This document shows positions 27,763-37,264 of a DNA stretch of 64,000 nucleotides, one piece after another. Made by a program: the position numbers and the translations under genes. Source of the DNA: Sulfuriferula multivorans (GTDB lineage: Bacteria; Pseudomonadota; Gammaproteobacteria; Burkholderiales; Sulfuriferulaceae); the NCBI RefSeq assembly GCF_003851125.1, contig NZ_BGOW01000001.1:1-64000 (forward strand). The letters are read 5' to 3'. The notes beneath the pieces were generated by a model that did not search any database, had not been told where the DNA came from, and was given only the letters and a program-made list of their open reading frames with translations. Each line of letters starts with the position of its first letter. Position 1 is the first letter of the stretch.

Positions 27763-28668
27763 ATGAACACAGATTCAATCAAGGAATATCTTCTGGAACT
27801 GCAAGAGCTCATTGTCGAGCGCATGGAACAGATTGACGGCAAGCCCTTCCTGCGCGACAGCTGGGCGCGCCCGGAGGGCGGTGGCGGCATCAGTTGCGTA
27901 CTGGAAGACGGCAACGTGCTGGAGCGTGGCGGGGTGAATTTCTCCCACGTGTTCGGCGACAACCTGCCACCTTCCGCCAGCGCGGTGCGGCCGGAACTGG
28001 CAGGACGCAGCTTCGAAGCCATGGGTGTGTCGCTGGTATTCCACCCGCGCAATCCCTATGCCCCCACCGTGCATCTCAATGTGCGCTTTTTCATGGCCAC
28101 CAAGCCTGGCGCCGAGCCTGTGTGGTGGTTTGGTGGCGGCATGGACTTGACGCCGTATTACGGCTTCGAGGAGGATGCGGTGCATTTTCATCACGTCTGC
28201 CGCAACGCGCTGAATCCGTTTGACACCGCCTATTACCCGCGTTTCAAGCAATGGTGCGACAAGTATTTTTTTCTCAGGCATCGCAACGAGCCGCGCGGTA
28301 TCGGCGGGATATTCTTTGACGATTTCAACGAGGGCGATTTCGATTTCAGTTTCAACCTGATGCAAAGTGTGGGTGATCATTTCCTTTCCGCCTACGCGCC
28401 CATCCTGGAACGCCGCATGGATACCCCTTACGGCGAACACGAACGCGATTTTCAGGCGTATCGGCGAGGTCGCTATGTGGAATTCAACCTGGTGTATGAT
28501 CGCGGCACGCTGTTCGGCCTGCAATCCAATGGCCGTGCCGAATCCATCCTGGTATCCATGCCTCCGGTGGTCAAATGGCGCTACCACTGGCAACCCGAAG
28601 CGGGTACGGCGGAGGCGCGCCTGTACAGCGATTTTCTCACTGGCAAAGACTGGCTCGCCAGTGCTTAA
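27763..28668 (+). CDS. hemF: oxygen-dependent coproporphyrinogen III oxidase
   Basis: Converts coproporphyrinogen III to protoporphyrinogen IX using oxygen. The 301-residue protein contains the family block [37 protein letters not shown] with metal-binding and catalytic histidines, and [19 protein letters not shown] near the end. AAGGAA lies 7 bases before the ATG at 27763. It follows the YrdC gene closely in the purH-purD direction. An oxygen-dependent enzyme implies that the organism makes haem under at least microaerobic conditions. Confidence 0.97.
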   Translation: MNTDSIKEYLLELQELIVERMEQIDGKPFLRDSWARPEGGGGISCVLEDGNVLERGGVNFSHVFGDNLPPSASAVRPELAGRSFEAMGVSLVFHPRNPYAPTVHLNVRFFMATKPGAEPVWWFGGGMDLTPYYGFEEDAVHFHHVCRNALNPFDTAYYPRFKQWCDKYFFLRHRNEPRGIGGIFFDDFNEGDFDFSFNLMQSVGDHFLSAYAPILERRMDTPYGEHERDFQAYRRGRYVEFNLVYDRGTLFGLQSNGRAESILVSMPPVVKWRYHWQPEAGTAEARLYSDFLTGKDWLASA

Positions 28669-28686
28669 CCGGGTCTAAGCGGCATC

Positions 28687-31600
28687 ATGGCATCCACACG
28701 CAGCAAACTCATTATTACCGGTAGCGGCCTGCTCATCGTGGGCGTACTGGCAGGCTTTCTCGCCTGGGAGTTCACCACTTCCACCTTGCAGGCAAAGTAT
28801 CTCAGCGAGTATGCCGCGCGCATGCATTTCAAGCTGGAACCAGGCCCCAGCCCATCCATCCGCTTTCCGCACGATGGACCTTATGACGTGCGCCTTGGTT
28901 ATACCCGTCTGCCGGACTTCAGCAAGCGCCTGACAAGTTCAGGCTTCGCGATCGCTGCGCAGGCGCTCATCAGTCCGGCCATGGCGCAAATGGCCGATAG
29001 CGATCTGTTCCTCCCTTACCATGAAAAAGACCAGACCGGCCTCACCCTGTACGACACCACCGGCGCGGTGATGTTTTCCAGCCGCACGCCGCAACGCGTA
29101 TTCAGCGATTTTCAGAGCATTCCTGCGCTGATGCGAGACTCGCTGCTGTTTATCGAAAACCGCGAACTGTTGTCGACGGATAACCCCAAGCGCAATCCGG
29201 CAGTGGAATGGGACCGGCTGGCGCAGGCGGTGATGGACAAGATCGTGCAGATTTTCCGTCCCGAGCACGACGTGCCGGGCGGCAGCACGCTTGCCACACA
29301 GATCGAAAAATACCGGCATTCGCCGGATGGCCTGACCCTGTCCATGGGCGACAAGCTTCAGCAAATGGAATCGGCATCGGTACGAGCTTATCTGGACGGC
29401 GAGAACACCCTGCCCGCGCGCCGCAGGGTGGTGCTGGATTATCTCAACACGGTGCCGCTCTCTGCCGCGCCCGGCTTTGGCGAAGTGATCGGCCTGCCCG
29501 ACGCGCTGTGGGCATGGTACGACCTGGACTACCGGGAGGTGGTGCGTCTGCTCAATGCCAATCAACCTGATCACGCCACCGCCAATGCCTTCAAACACGT
29601 ATTGTCGCTGCTGATTGCGCAGCGCAAACCGTCGTTTTATCTGGGCAGCAATCGCAAGGCTCTGAACGATCACACCAACATCTACCTGCGCCTGCTGGCC
29701 AAAGCCGGACTGATCAGCCCGGCGCTGCGCGACGCCGCGCTGGCTATTCCTTTGCGCTTCAATATCCAGCGCGCGGTCAGTAGCCGTGACTTTGTCGAAC
29801 AAAAAGCCGCCAATGCCGTACGTTCACGGCTGGCCGGCTTGCTTGGCATGAATCGTCTGTACGACGTGGACCGCCTCGACCTGTCCGCCAGCAGCACCCT
29901 GAACGCTATCGCGCAAAAGGCGGTAAGCCGCTTATTGATAAGCCTCAACTCGCCTGAGGGTGCGCACGCAGTAGGCATCTATGGCAAAAACCTTTTGAGT
30001 CCGGAGAATGATCTATCGAAGATCATCTACAGCTTTACCCTGTATGAAATAAGCCCGCAAGGCGCACTGTTGCGGGTCCAGGCGGATAACCTCAACCAGC
30101 CGTTCGACATCAACAAGGGCGCCAAACTGGATCTGGGTTCCACCGCCAAACTGCGCACCCTGATCAGTTATCTGGAAATCGTCAGCAAGCTGCGCAATGC
30201 GTATCTGCAATTGCCTGACAAGCGCCTGCATGAAATTGCTCACCAGGATAACGATGCGATTGCCCAGTGGGCCGCTCAATACCTGTTGACTGCACAGGAC
30301 AAAAGCCTCGCTGCGATGCTGGAGGGCGCGATGAATCGCACTTATTCGGCGGACCCATCCACTGGTTTTTTCACTGGTGGCGGCTTGCTCCATTTCGTCA
30401 ACTTCAACAAGGACGACAATGGTCGCCGCATGAATCTGTGGGAAGCCACACGCAATTCGGTCAACCTGGTCTATATCCGCGTGATGCGCGATATTGTTCG
30501 TCACTATATCGCGCAAAACCCGGGCGTCGTAGGCAGAATCCTCGAAGATGCCAGCAACCCTGCGCGTAAAACCTATCTGGAGCGCTTTGCCGACCGGGAA
30601 GGGCAAGCCTTCCTGCTGCGTTTTCATAAAAAATACCGCGGTTTGAAGCCCACCCAGGTTACTGAAAAGCTGTTTTCCGAGGTACATCCGGTGCCGCGCA
30701 GGCTGGCAGCGATTTACCGATATATCGCTCCGGACGCGTCTTTAAGTGCATTTTCCAGCTTTCTGCGGGGCCGCGCGCTGGATGGTACGACGCTGTCGGA
30801 CAGGGAAATTCAGACGCTTTACTCGCAGAACGCAACCGATGCTTACTCGCTCGCAGACCGTGGCTACATCGCGCAGATTCATCCGCTGGAATTATGGCTG
30901 GTGCGCTATCTGCGCAGCCACCCGACTGCTACTTTTGCCGACATCGTCGCTGCCAGCCATGATCAGCGCATCGAGGTGTATAACTGGCTGTTCAAGACCA
31001 GCCGCAAAAATGCTCAGGATCAGCGCATCCACAGCCTGCTCGAAGTCGAAGCTTTCCAGAACATCTATCGCGACTGGAAGCGGCTTGGCTACCCGTTTGA
31101 CAGTCTGGTGCCTTCCTATGCCACCGCCATCGGCAGCTCGGCAGACCGCCCCGCCGCACTCGCCGAACTGATGGGCGTGGTAGTCAACAACGGCGTGCGT
31201 CTGCCGGCGGTATCCATCCAGGAACTGCACTTTGCTGCCGGAACACCCTACGAAACCGTGTTTGTGCGCCAGCAACCGCAAGGCGAGCGCCTGCTCCCCG
31301 TCGAACTCACACAGGTAGTGCGGCGCGCATTGCAGGGCGTGGTGGAGCATGGCACCGCCGCGCGTCTGAATGGCGCGTTCAAGGACGCCAAAGGTAATCC
31401 CATTATCATGGGGGGCAAGACCGGCACCGGCGACCACCGCTACAAAACTTTTGGGGCAGGCGGCAATCTGCTCACCTCACGGGTAGTAAATCGTACCGCT
31501 ACCATGGTGTTTTTCCTCGGCGACCGTTTCTTCGGCACCATGACCGCGTTGGTCCCCGGTGAAGAAGCAGCCAAGTACCGTTTTACCAGCTCCTTGCCGG

Positions 31601-31917
31601 CTCAACTGCTCAAGGAAATGGGGCCGGAATTAAGCAATGTTCTGGCGCCCATTGAAGGCCAGACTGCTGCCGAAACTGGTCAAGACTCCACAACGGTACC
31701 ACAACCGTCGCAAGCCAAACCGCAGCATTCACAGTCGCCCTCTTCCAGCAAAAAGGCATCAACACCCATGCCGCCTGTAAAGCCGGCACCTGACTCTGAG
31801 CCAGAGGAAACCACCCCTGGTACTCCGCTCAAACCCGATACAAACATCAGCTCTCCACTACCTGAGTTACCTGCGTCCGATGAAGAACATAAGCCCAAGA
31901 GTGAGGAAACCTATTGA
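28687..31917 (+). CDS. class A penicillin-binding protein-like transglycosylase/transpeptidase, long form
   Basis: A 1076-residue inner-membrane protein with one N-terminal helix (about 10-28) and two peptidoglycan synthase domains. The GT51 transglycosylase has FIENRE with the catalytic Glu (157) and GGSTLATQIEKYR (about 198). The transpeptidase has STAK (485-488), SVN (591-593) and KTG (911-913), so the catalytic triad is intact. The distance from SVN to KTG is about 320 residues, far more than in PBP1a or PBP1b, implying a large insertion. The last 70 residues are Pro/Ser/Glu-rich and probably disordered. It starts 18 bases after hemF. Its specific role may be in a specialised growth or envelope process. 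Confidence 0.8.
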   Translation: MASTRSKLIITGSGLLIVGVLAGFLAWEFTTSTLQAKYLSEYAARMHFKLEPGPSPSIRFPHDGPYDVRLGYTRLPDFSKRLTSSGFAIAAQALISPAMAQMADSDLFLPYHEKDQTGLTLYDTTGAVMFSSRTPQRVFSDFQSIPALMRDSLLFIENRELLSTDNPKRNPAVEWDRLAQAVMDKIVQIFRPEHDVPGGSTLATQIEKYRHSPDGLTLSMGDKLQQMESASVRAYLDGENTLPARRRVVLDYLNTVPLSAAPGFGEVIGLPDALWAWYDLDYREVVRLLNANQPDHATANAFKHVLSLLIAQRKPSFYLGSNRKALNDHTNIYLRLLAKAGLISPALRDAALAIPLRFNIQRAVSSRDFVEQKAANAVRSRLAGLLGMNRLYDVDRLDLSASSTLNAIAQKAVSRLLISLNSPEGAHAVGIYGKNLLSPENDLSKIIYSFTLYEISPQGALLRVQADNLNQPFDINKGAKLDLGSTAKLRTLISYLEIVSKLRNAYLQLPDKRLHEIAHQDNDAIAQWAAQYLLTAQDKSLAAMLEGAMNRTYSADPSTGFFTGGGLLHFVNFNKDDNGRRMNLWEATRNSVNLVYIRVMRDIVRHYIAQNPGVVGRILEDASNPARKTYLERFADREGQAFLLRFHKKYRGLKPTQVTEKLFSEVHPVPRRLAAIYRYIAPDASLSAFSSFLRGRALDGTTLSDREIQTLYSQNATDAYSLADRGYIAQIHPLELWLVRYLRSHPTATFADIVAASHDQRIEVYNWLFKTSRKNAQDQRIHSLLEVEAFQNIYRDWKRLGYPFDSLVPSYATAIGSSADRPAALAELMGVVVNNGVRLPAVSIQELHFAAGTPYETVFVRQQPQGERLLPVELTQVVRRALQGVVEHGTAARLNGAFKDAKGNPIIMGGKTGTGDHRYKTFGAGGNLLTSRVVNRTATMVFFLGDRFFGTMTALVPGEEAAKYRFTSSLPAQLLKEMGPELSNVLAPIEGQTAAETGQDSTTVPQPSQAKPQHSQSPSSSKKASTPMPPVKPAPDSEPEETTPGTPLKPDTNISSPLPELPASDEEHKPKSEETY

Positions 31918-32013
31918 ACACCCAGGAGCTCGTATCAAGGTTGAACACACCCAAGTCTGCGCTGTCTTCAACAATTGGTTAAAATAGAACGGTTATAGTG
32001 TTTCAACACATCC

Positions 32014-33264
32014 ATGCAGTTATTTACATTCGGCATTAATCACCAGACCGCACCGCTCAGCATTCGTGAGCAGGTGGCGTTTCATGCCGACCGCATGGAG
32101 GAGGCGCTGCGCGACCTGACTACGCAGACGCCGGTGAAGGAAGCGGCCATCCTGTCCACCTGCAATCGCACCGAGGTATATTGCAACACCAAGCAGGGTG
32201 AAGCCGCGCTGGATTGGCTGGCGCGCTATCACCAGCTCAAGCGCTCGGTTATCCAACCCTACCTGTATGCACTGCCGCAAGCCGAAGCAGCGCGCCATGC
32301 ATTTCGCGTGGCATCCGGACTGGATTCGATGGTGCTGGGTGAAACACAGATCCTCGGCCAGATGCGCCAGGCGGTGAAAACCGCCGAGCACGCCGGCACG
32401 CTGGGCATGCTGCTACACAAGCTGTTCCAGCGTACCTTTGCAGTGGCCAAGGAAGTGCGCACCAGCACCGAAATTGGCGCCAGTTCGGTATCCATGGCAG
32501 CCGCCGCAGTGCGGCTGGCGGAGCGTATTTTCCCCAGCATTGCCGAACAAAACGTGCTGTTCATCGGCGCGGGTGAAATGATCGAACTATGCGCCACGCA
32601 TTTTGCCGCACGCCATCCCAAACATATTCTGGTTGCCAACCGCACCGAAGAACGCGCGCGCCTGCTGGCTGACCGCCATCACGGCAGCGCCATTGCATTG
32701 ACCGACCTGCCAGAACATCTGGCAAATTACGACATCGTGGTGACCTGTACCGCCAGTCCGCTTCCCATACTCGGCAAGGGCATGGTCGAGCGTGCGCTCA
32801 AGGCGCGTCGCCACCGTCCCATTTTCATGGTGGATCTGGCCGTGCCGCGCGATATTGAAACCGAGGTCGCCGAGTTGGCCGACGTATTCCTCTATACCGT
32901 GGACGATCTGGGTGAAGTGGTCAAACAAGGCATGGACAATCGCCAGGCGCATGTCGGCCAGGCCGAGGCGATTATCGAAGCCAGGGTGGAGACCTTTGTG
33001 CACTGGATGGAAACCCGCGAGATGGTACCCACCATCCGCGGTTTGCGCGACCATGCCGAACGTTACCGCCGCCACGAACTGGAGCGCGCGCAAAAAATGC
33101 TCGCGCGCGGCGACGATCCGCACGAGGTCATTGATGTGCTGTCGCGCGCGCTCACCAATAAATTCCTGCATTTGCCGACGCATGCACTCAGCCATGCCAG
33201 CGACAACGAACGCCAGGAACTGGCCACGCTACTGGCCCGGATGTACTCGCTCCACCACGAATGA
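32014..33264 (+). CDS. hemA: glutamyl-tRNA reductase
   Basis: First committed enzyme of the C5 route to 5-aminolevulinate: it reduces glutamyl-tRNA to glutamate-1-semialdehyde, the substrate of HemL. The 416-residue protein has [18 protein letters not shown], the catalytic cysteine in [12 protein letters not shown] (about residue 50), GETQILGQ and the NADPH-binding FIGAGEMI. Its stop codon overlaps the ATG of prfA, forming the typical hemA-prfA-prmC operon. Confidence 0.97.
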   Translation: MQLFTFGINHQTAPLSIREQVAFHADRMEEALRDLTTQTPVKEAAILSTCNRTEVYCNTKQGEAALDWLARYHQLKRSVIQPYLYALPQAEAARHAFRVASGLDSMVLGETQILGQMRQAVKTAEHAGTLGMLLHKLFQRTFAVAKEVRTSTEIGASSVSMAAAAVRLAERIFPSIAEQNVLFIGAGEMIELCATHFAARHPKHILVANRTEERARLLADRHHGSAIALTDLPEHLANYDIVVTCTASPLPILGKGMVERALKARRHRPIFMVDLAVPRDIETEVAELADVFLYTVDDLGEVVKQGMDNRQAHVGQAEAIIEARVETFVHWMETREMVPTIRGLRDHAERYRRHELERAQKMLARGDDPHEVIDVLSRALTNKFLHLPTHALSHASDNERQELATLLARMYSLHHE

Positions 33265-34340
33265 AACCAAGCCTGCTAACCAAGCTCGCTCAGATTACCG
33301 AGCGGCTGGATGAACTCAACCGTCTGCTGGCCGGCGAGACGGTTACCAGCGATCTGGACAATTACCGCAAGCTCACCCGCGAGCATGCTGAAATCTCTCC
33401 GGTGGTCGCGCTTTACAAGGCTTATCGTCAGTCCGAAACCGACATTGCCAATGCCCAGGCCATGCTGTCCGACCCGGAAATGCAGGAACTGGCCGAGGCC
33501 GAAATCGCAGACGCCAAGGCACGCCTGCAACAGCTCGAGACCGAACTGCAAGCCGAGCTGCTGCCCAAGGATCCCAACGACGAGCGCAATATCTTTCTGG
33601 AAATCCGCGCTGGCACCGGCGGTGACGAATCAGCGCTGTTCTCCGCGGATTTGCTGCGCATGTATACGCGTTATGCGGAACGACAGCGCTGGAAAATCGA
33701 GCTGATTTCGGAAAACATGAGCGAACTGGGCGGCTATCGGGAAGTGATTATCAAGATTATCGGCCGTGGTGCCTACTCGCGGCTCAAATTCGAATCCGGC
33801 GGCCACCGTGTGCAACGCGTGCCTACCACCGAAACTCAGGGACGCATCCACACCTCTGCCTGTACAGTAGCGGTGATGCCGGAGGCGGACGAAGTGGCCG
33901 AGGTTAACCTCAACCCTGCCGATCTGCGCATCGACACCTATCGCGCCAGCGGCGCTGGCGGCCAGCACATCAACAAGACCGACTCGGCGGTGCGCATCAC
34001 CCATCTGCCCACCGGTATCGTGGTGGAATGTCAGGATGACCGCTCGCAGCACAAGAACAAGGCGCAGGCGCTGTCAGTCCTTGCCGCACGCATCAAGGAC
34101 AAGCAACTGCGTGAAATCGCCGCCAAGGAAGCCGCCACGCGCAAGTCTCTGATCGGCAGCGGTGACCGCTCAGAGCGCGTGCGCACCTACAATTTTCCGC
34201 AGGGACGCATCACCGACCACCGCATCAACCTCACCCTGTACAAGATCGACGCCATCATGGACGGCGATCTCACCGAACTGCTGGACGCATTAGCGTCCGA
34301 ATACCAGGCCGAATTGCTGGCAGCGATGGGCGAGCGTTAA
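33261..34340 (+). CDS. prfA: peptide chain release factor 1
   Basis: Recognises UAA and UAG and triggers peptide release. The 359-residue sequence has the GGQ catalytic motif in [19 protein letters not shown] (about residue 235) and the anticodon-like PTTETQ-type tripeptide region with PxT, preceded by GHRVQRVP. It overlaps hemA by 4 bases (ATGA) and is followed by its own modifying enzyme PrmC, which methylates the GGQ glutamine. Confidence 0.97.
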   Translation: MKPSLLTKLAQITERLDELNRLLAGETVTSDLDNYRKLTREHAEISPVVALYKAYRQSETDIANAQAMLSDPEMQELAEAEIADAKARLQQLETELQAELLPKDPNDERNIFLEIRAGTGGDESALFSADLLRMYTRYAERQRWKIELISENMSELGGYREVIIKIIGRGAYSRLKFESGGHRVQRVPTTETQGRIHTSACTVAVMPEADEVAEVNLNPADLRIDTYRASGAGGQHINKTDSAVRITHLPTGIVVECQDDRSQHKNKAQALSVLAARIKDKQLREIAAKEAATRKSLIGSGDRSERVRTYNFPQGRITDHRINLTLYKIDAIMDGDLTELLDALASEYQAELLAAMGER

Positions 34341-34342
34341 TT

Positions 34343-35197
34343 TTGCTGGCAATACGAGAACGTCTCGCCGCCGATCAGGCACAACTGGTGCAGGCACTCG
34401 GTCTTGCGTCCTGCGACGCCCGCCTGGAAGCACAGCTTTTGATGGCCGCCGCTCTTGACGTCAACCGTGCGTGGCTGCTGGCGCATGATGACGAAATGCT
34501 CGCCCCGCCCGTCGCAGCGCGTTATACAAGCTGGCTCAAACACAGACTGACAGGCGAGCCGATCGCCTATATTTTTGGCGAAAAGGAATTCTACGGCCTG
34601 ATGTTCAAGGTCAGTCCGGCCGTGCTCATCCCGCGCCCGGAAACCGAACTGCTGGTGGAGCTGGCGCTGGCGCGCATCCCCGTGGATCGGCCATGCCGGG
34701 TACTCGATCTGGGCACAGGTAGCGGGATCATCGCTATCACATTGGCCAAGCTGCGCCCGTTAGCCGAACTGGTGGCCGTAGATGTCAGCCCGGAAGCACT
34801 GGAATTGGCGCAAGCCAATGCCCGTAATCTAAAAGCGGACAATGTACAGTTTATTGAAAGTGACTGGTTCAGCGCACTGAACAGTGTCGAAAAATTTGAC
34901 GTTATTGTCAGCAATCCGCCGTATATTGCCGCAAATGACTTGCATCTGACGCAGGGGGATTTACGCTTTGAGCCGATTAATGCGCTGGCAGCGGGGGGGT
35001 CAGGGCGTGTCGCGCTGGAAGTACTTATTCAAACAGCCGCTCGACACCTCAAACCAGAGGGCTGGCTACTGCTTGAACACGGTTACGACCAGGGTGAATA
35101 CACACGCAATGCGCTTGCTGTAGCGGGCTTCGGGGAAACCCAAACCTATCCTGACTTGGCGCGGGTCGATCGGGTCAGCATCGGGTGTGTCGATTAA
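34343..35197 (+). CDS. prmC: release-factor glutamine N5-methyltransferase
   Basis: Methylates the GGQ glutamine of release factors using S-adenosylmethionine. The 284-residue protein has the SAM-binding LDLGTGSGIIAITLA and the catalytic NPPY in VSNPPYIAAND, plus the FYGLMFKVSPAVLIPRPETE lead-in. It starts with TTG, 2 bases after the prfA stop. It ends the hemA operon; no good terminator follows. Confidence 0.95.
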   Translation: MLAIRERLAADQAQLVQALGLASCDARLEAQLLMAAALDVNRAWLLAHDDEMLAPPVAARYTSWLKHRLTGEPIAYIFGEKEFYGLMFKVSPAVLIPRPETELLVELALARIPVDRPCRVLDLGTGSGIIAITLAKLRPLAELVAVDVSPEALELAQANARNLKADNVQFIESDWFSALNSVEKFDVIVSNPPYIAANDLHLTQGDLRFEPINALAAGGSGRVALEVLIQTAARHLKPEGWLLLEHGYDQGEYTRNALAVAGFGETQTYPDLARVDRVSIGCVD

Positions 35198-35233
35198 CTT
35201 TACACACGGCCCAACAAGGATTTGTGTAGCAAG

Positions 35234-35273
35234 GCGTTTTTTCCTGAAAACGCTATTGCCCACATGGTGTGGG
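35234..35273 (+). other. two adjacent hairpins after prmC
   Basis: GCGTTTT and AAAACGC (35234-35240 with 35247-35253) can pair across six bases, and CCCACA with TGTGGG (35259-35264 with 35268-35273) across three. Neither is followed by a T run, so they may end the hemA-prfA-prmC transcript poorly or mark the upstream border of the next unit. Confidence 0.35.
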
Positions 35274-35290
35274 ATGGCCAATCTTTATAA

Positions 35291-35307
35291 ACGGTATGTT
35301 TCTTGCT
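35291..35307 (+). promoter_or_regulatory. weak sigma-54 type promoter candidate for the secreted-substrate gene
   Basis: GG at 35293 and GC at 35305 are 10 bases apart with an intact TTGCT -12 half, but the -24 half (ACGGTATG) has several mismatches. It lies about 60 bases before the ATG at 35367, the same distance as the stronger element before the PEP-CTERM gene. It is a candidate only. Confidence 0.3.
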
Positions 35308-35366
35308 TTATATTTATTTACACATACTTTATTCACGATAAATCCCAAATACTAAGGATTGCTCTC

Positions 35367-36029
35367 ATGGAAAACAAAGATAACGGTAAAGCTGAGGTGA
35401 ACCAGCCAACGATTAGCGCAGGCGAGCCATCCGGCGTGAGTGAAGCCCGCCGTCGTTTTTCCAAAATCGGATTAACCGGCTCAGCCGTCATTTTCACTTT
35501 GGCCAGCCGTCCTGTCTGGGCAGGACAGTGCAGCATTTCCGGCATGATGTCGGGTAACGTGTCCTCACCCGGTCAGATCACATGCGCTGGCTGCACCCCC
35601 GGTTTCTGGAAAAACAACCATGTCGATACTACCTCGCATGACTGGATTGGCACCGGATATAAGACCACGGAGACATTTAACTCGGTCTTCGGTGTCGAAA
35701 AATACAAGATTACTTGCAATCCGACCCTTACTCATGTTTACACTTTGTACGAAGTGCTGTGGTTGCAAGGCAGCGAAGACCCGCTCTTTCCCGAACTGGG
35801 TGCGCATGCAGTGGCGGCACTGCTTAACGCTGCCTCCTTCCCCGATCAGTTCGGTTATACCGCTTCGGAAATCCTGCAGCTATTCAGAAACGCAACCAAT
35901 CATGAGGAACTGAAAAACATGCTGGCGATTCTGAATCAGCGCGATTGTCCAATATCAGGCGATTCGGGCTCTCAACCAGAAGGTACAGGATTTACTTGCC
36001 CAACGAGCGGCAATGGCAACTCCCATTGA
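35367..36029 (+). CDS. exported six-cysteine protein with CTPGFWKNN motif, candidate substrate of the PqqD/HprK/nucleotidyltransferase cassette
   Basis: A 220-residue protein with a long polar N-terminus (1-27), a Tat-like signal RRRFSKIG (28-35), a hydrophobic stretch and a likely cleavage after VWA (52). The mature part has six cysteines (55, 73, 76, 117, 194, 211) and CTPGFWKNN at 76-84, a motif type (TPG[FY]WKN) seen in various secreted bacterial proteins. The tail after C194 is rich in Ser, Gly, Thr and Asn, ending at GNSH. No enzymatic motif is visible. AAGGAT is 7 bases before the ATG. A PqqD-like protein, an HprK-like kinase and a nucleotidyltransferase follow directly, so it is probably their substrate. 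Tat export would mean it is folded, and perhaps modified, before secretion. The function is inferred. Confidence 0.7.
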   Translation: MENKDNGKAEVNQPTISAGEPSGVSEARRRFSKIGLTGSAVIFTLASRPVWAGQCSISGMMSGNVSSPGQITCAGCTPGFWKNNHVDTTSHDWIGTGYKTTETFNSVFGVEKYKITCNPTLTHVYTLYEVLWLQGSEDPLFPELGAHAVAALLNAASFPDQFGYTASEILQLFRNATNHEELKNMLAILNQRDCPISGDSGSQPEGTGFTCPTSGNGNSH

Positions 36030-36044
36030 ATAATCCGTCTGAAT

Positions 36045-36344
36045 ATGCCTGCTCGAGGTAAAGACACACTTTGGCAAATTACGCCCGGTCACGGGTTACT
36101 GCTGCATACCTGGGGCGACGAATACGTGATTTTCGACAAAGCCTCCGGCGACACCCATCTGATCAGCGAACCAGCAGGTAGCCTGCTGGAATGCTTGCAG
36201 CTTGGGGCGGCCAGTTTTGAGGATTTGGCCAAGCGAGTCTTCGGCCAGACAGAAACTTTACCGAAACTGGAATCTCATCAAATTCTCAAAACCATGACGG
36301 AAGAGTTGACCCGTCTTGGCTTGATTGCCGAATTTCACATTTGA
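36045..36344 (+). CDS. PqqD-like peptide chaperone (HPr-rel-A system type)
   Basis: A 99-residue PqqD-fold protein. PqqD domains act as recognition elements that bind a leader sequence and bring the substrate to modifying enzymes. The length and the central segment (WGDEYVIFDKASGDTHLIS, then a C-terminal LTRLGLIAEF helix) fit the small PqqD-related proteins associated with HprK-related kinases. It begins 15 bases after the six-cysteine protein and its stop overlaps the TTG start of the kinase. It probably binds the N-terminal part of the six-cysteine protein. There is no radical SAM partner in the window, unlike classical PqqD. Confidence 0.7.
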   Translation: MPARGKDTLWQITPGHGLLLHTWGDEYVIFDKASGDTHLISEPAGSLLECLQLGAASFEDLAKRVFGQTETLPKLESHQILKTMTEELTRLGLIAEFHI

Positions 36345-37264
36345 CTGCTTCAGCCCGATATAGCTTGGCCGAACTGCGCAGGCGCTTGGCCGGCCCGGGC
36401 ATTTATTTAAGTATGGGCGCGTTTGTTACGCATGTGCAAAGCGCCATCCCCAGTGTGGCGGAGGGTATCCATCAGATATACCATGATGCCCAGATTCTCG
36501 AAGAGCAGCGTTTCGCTGATTTCCATGTCGCACTGGAACGCCCCGCCAGCCACCGCCGCTGGCTCAGGCCGCAGGTGATCTTCCGCTTCGATGGTTACAC
36601 CCCATTCAAGCCATTACCGGTCAACCAGGCGTTCGCCTTGTTCGAATGGGGGCTCAATTGGTGTATCACCACCCATGCCCATCAGTACCTCATCATCCAC
36701 GCGGCAGTTATCGAAAAAGAGGGGTTTGCCGCCATACTGCCAGCGCCGCCGGGGTCAGGCAAAAGCACGCTCACGGCCGGCTTGGTGAATCGCGGCTGGC
36801 GGCTACTGTCGGACGAACTTGGCTTGATCTCGAAAGCCGGCTTGATCCAACCCGTGGCACGCCCTGTCAGCCTGAAAAATGAGTCCATCGAAGTTATTCG
36901 CCACTTCGCCTCCGAAGCATGCATCGGCCGGGTCGTAAAGGACACGCTCAAAGGCACGGTCTCGCACATGCGCGCCCCTACAGAGAGCGTTGTCCGGGCA
37001 CATGAACAAGCACGCCCCGCCTGGGTGGTATTCCCGAAATTCGACACCGGCACAGCCGCCACTCTGAAGCCGATGGCGCCTGCCCAGGCATTCCTGGGTC
37101 TGGCACGCAATGCTTTTAATTACAGTCTGCTAGCGGAAGACGGATTCCGGCGCTTGGCCACGCTGATGGATACCACCACCGCTTACAGTTTCCATTATGG
37201 CAACCTGGAAGAGGCCGCCAGCGTGTTCAATGCACTGGCAGAACAGCAGCGTGCATACGGCTGA
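36341..37264 (+). CDS. HprK-related kinase A
   Basis: A 307-residue protein related to HPr kinase/phosphorylase. Its P-loop PPGSGKSTL lies about residues 138-146, followed by GWRLLSDELGLI (about 152), which occupies the place of the catalytic acidic motif in HprK. It lacks the N-terminal sensor domain of true HprK, and no HPr or PTS gene is near. Similar kinases phosphorylate peptides in some lasso-peptide clusters. The TTG start overlaps the TGA of the PqqD gene (TTGA), and its end overlaps the nucleotidyltransferase start by 14 bases, so the three are strictly co-translated. The substrate is inferred to be the six-cysteine protein. Confidence 0.8.
   Translation: MTASARYSLAELRRRLAGPGIYLSMGAFVTHVQSAIPSVAEGIHQIYHDAQILEEQRFADFHVALERPASHRRWLRPQVIFRFDGYTPFKPLPVNQAFALFEWGLNWCITTHAHQYLIIHAAVIEKEGFAAILPAPPGSGKSTLTAGLVNRGWRLLSDELGLISKAGLIQPVARPVSLKNESIEVIRHFASEACIGRVVKDTLKGTVSHMRAPTESVVRAHEQARPAWVVFPKFDTGTAATLKPMAPAQAFLGLARNAFNYSLLAEDGFRRLATLMDTTTAYSFHYGNLEEAASVFNALAEQQRAYG

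Noticed and set aside
30013-30687. A 224-codon frame antisense to the PBP-like gene
   Set aside because: No start signal or recognisable domain; the sense frame contains the catalytic motifs.
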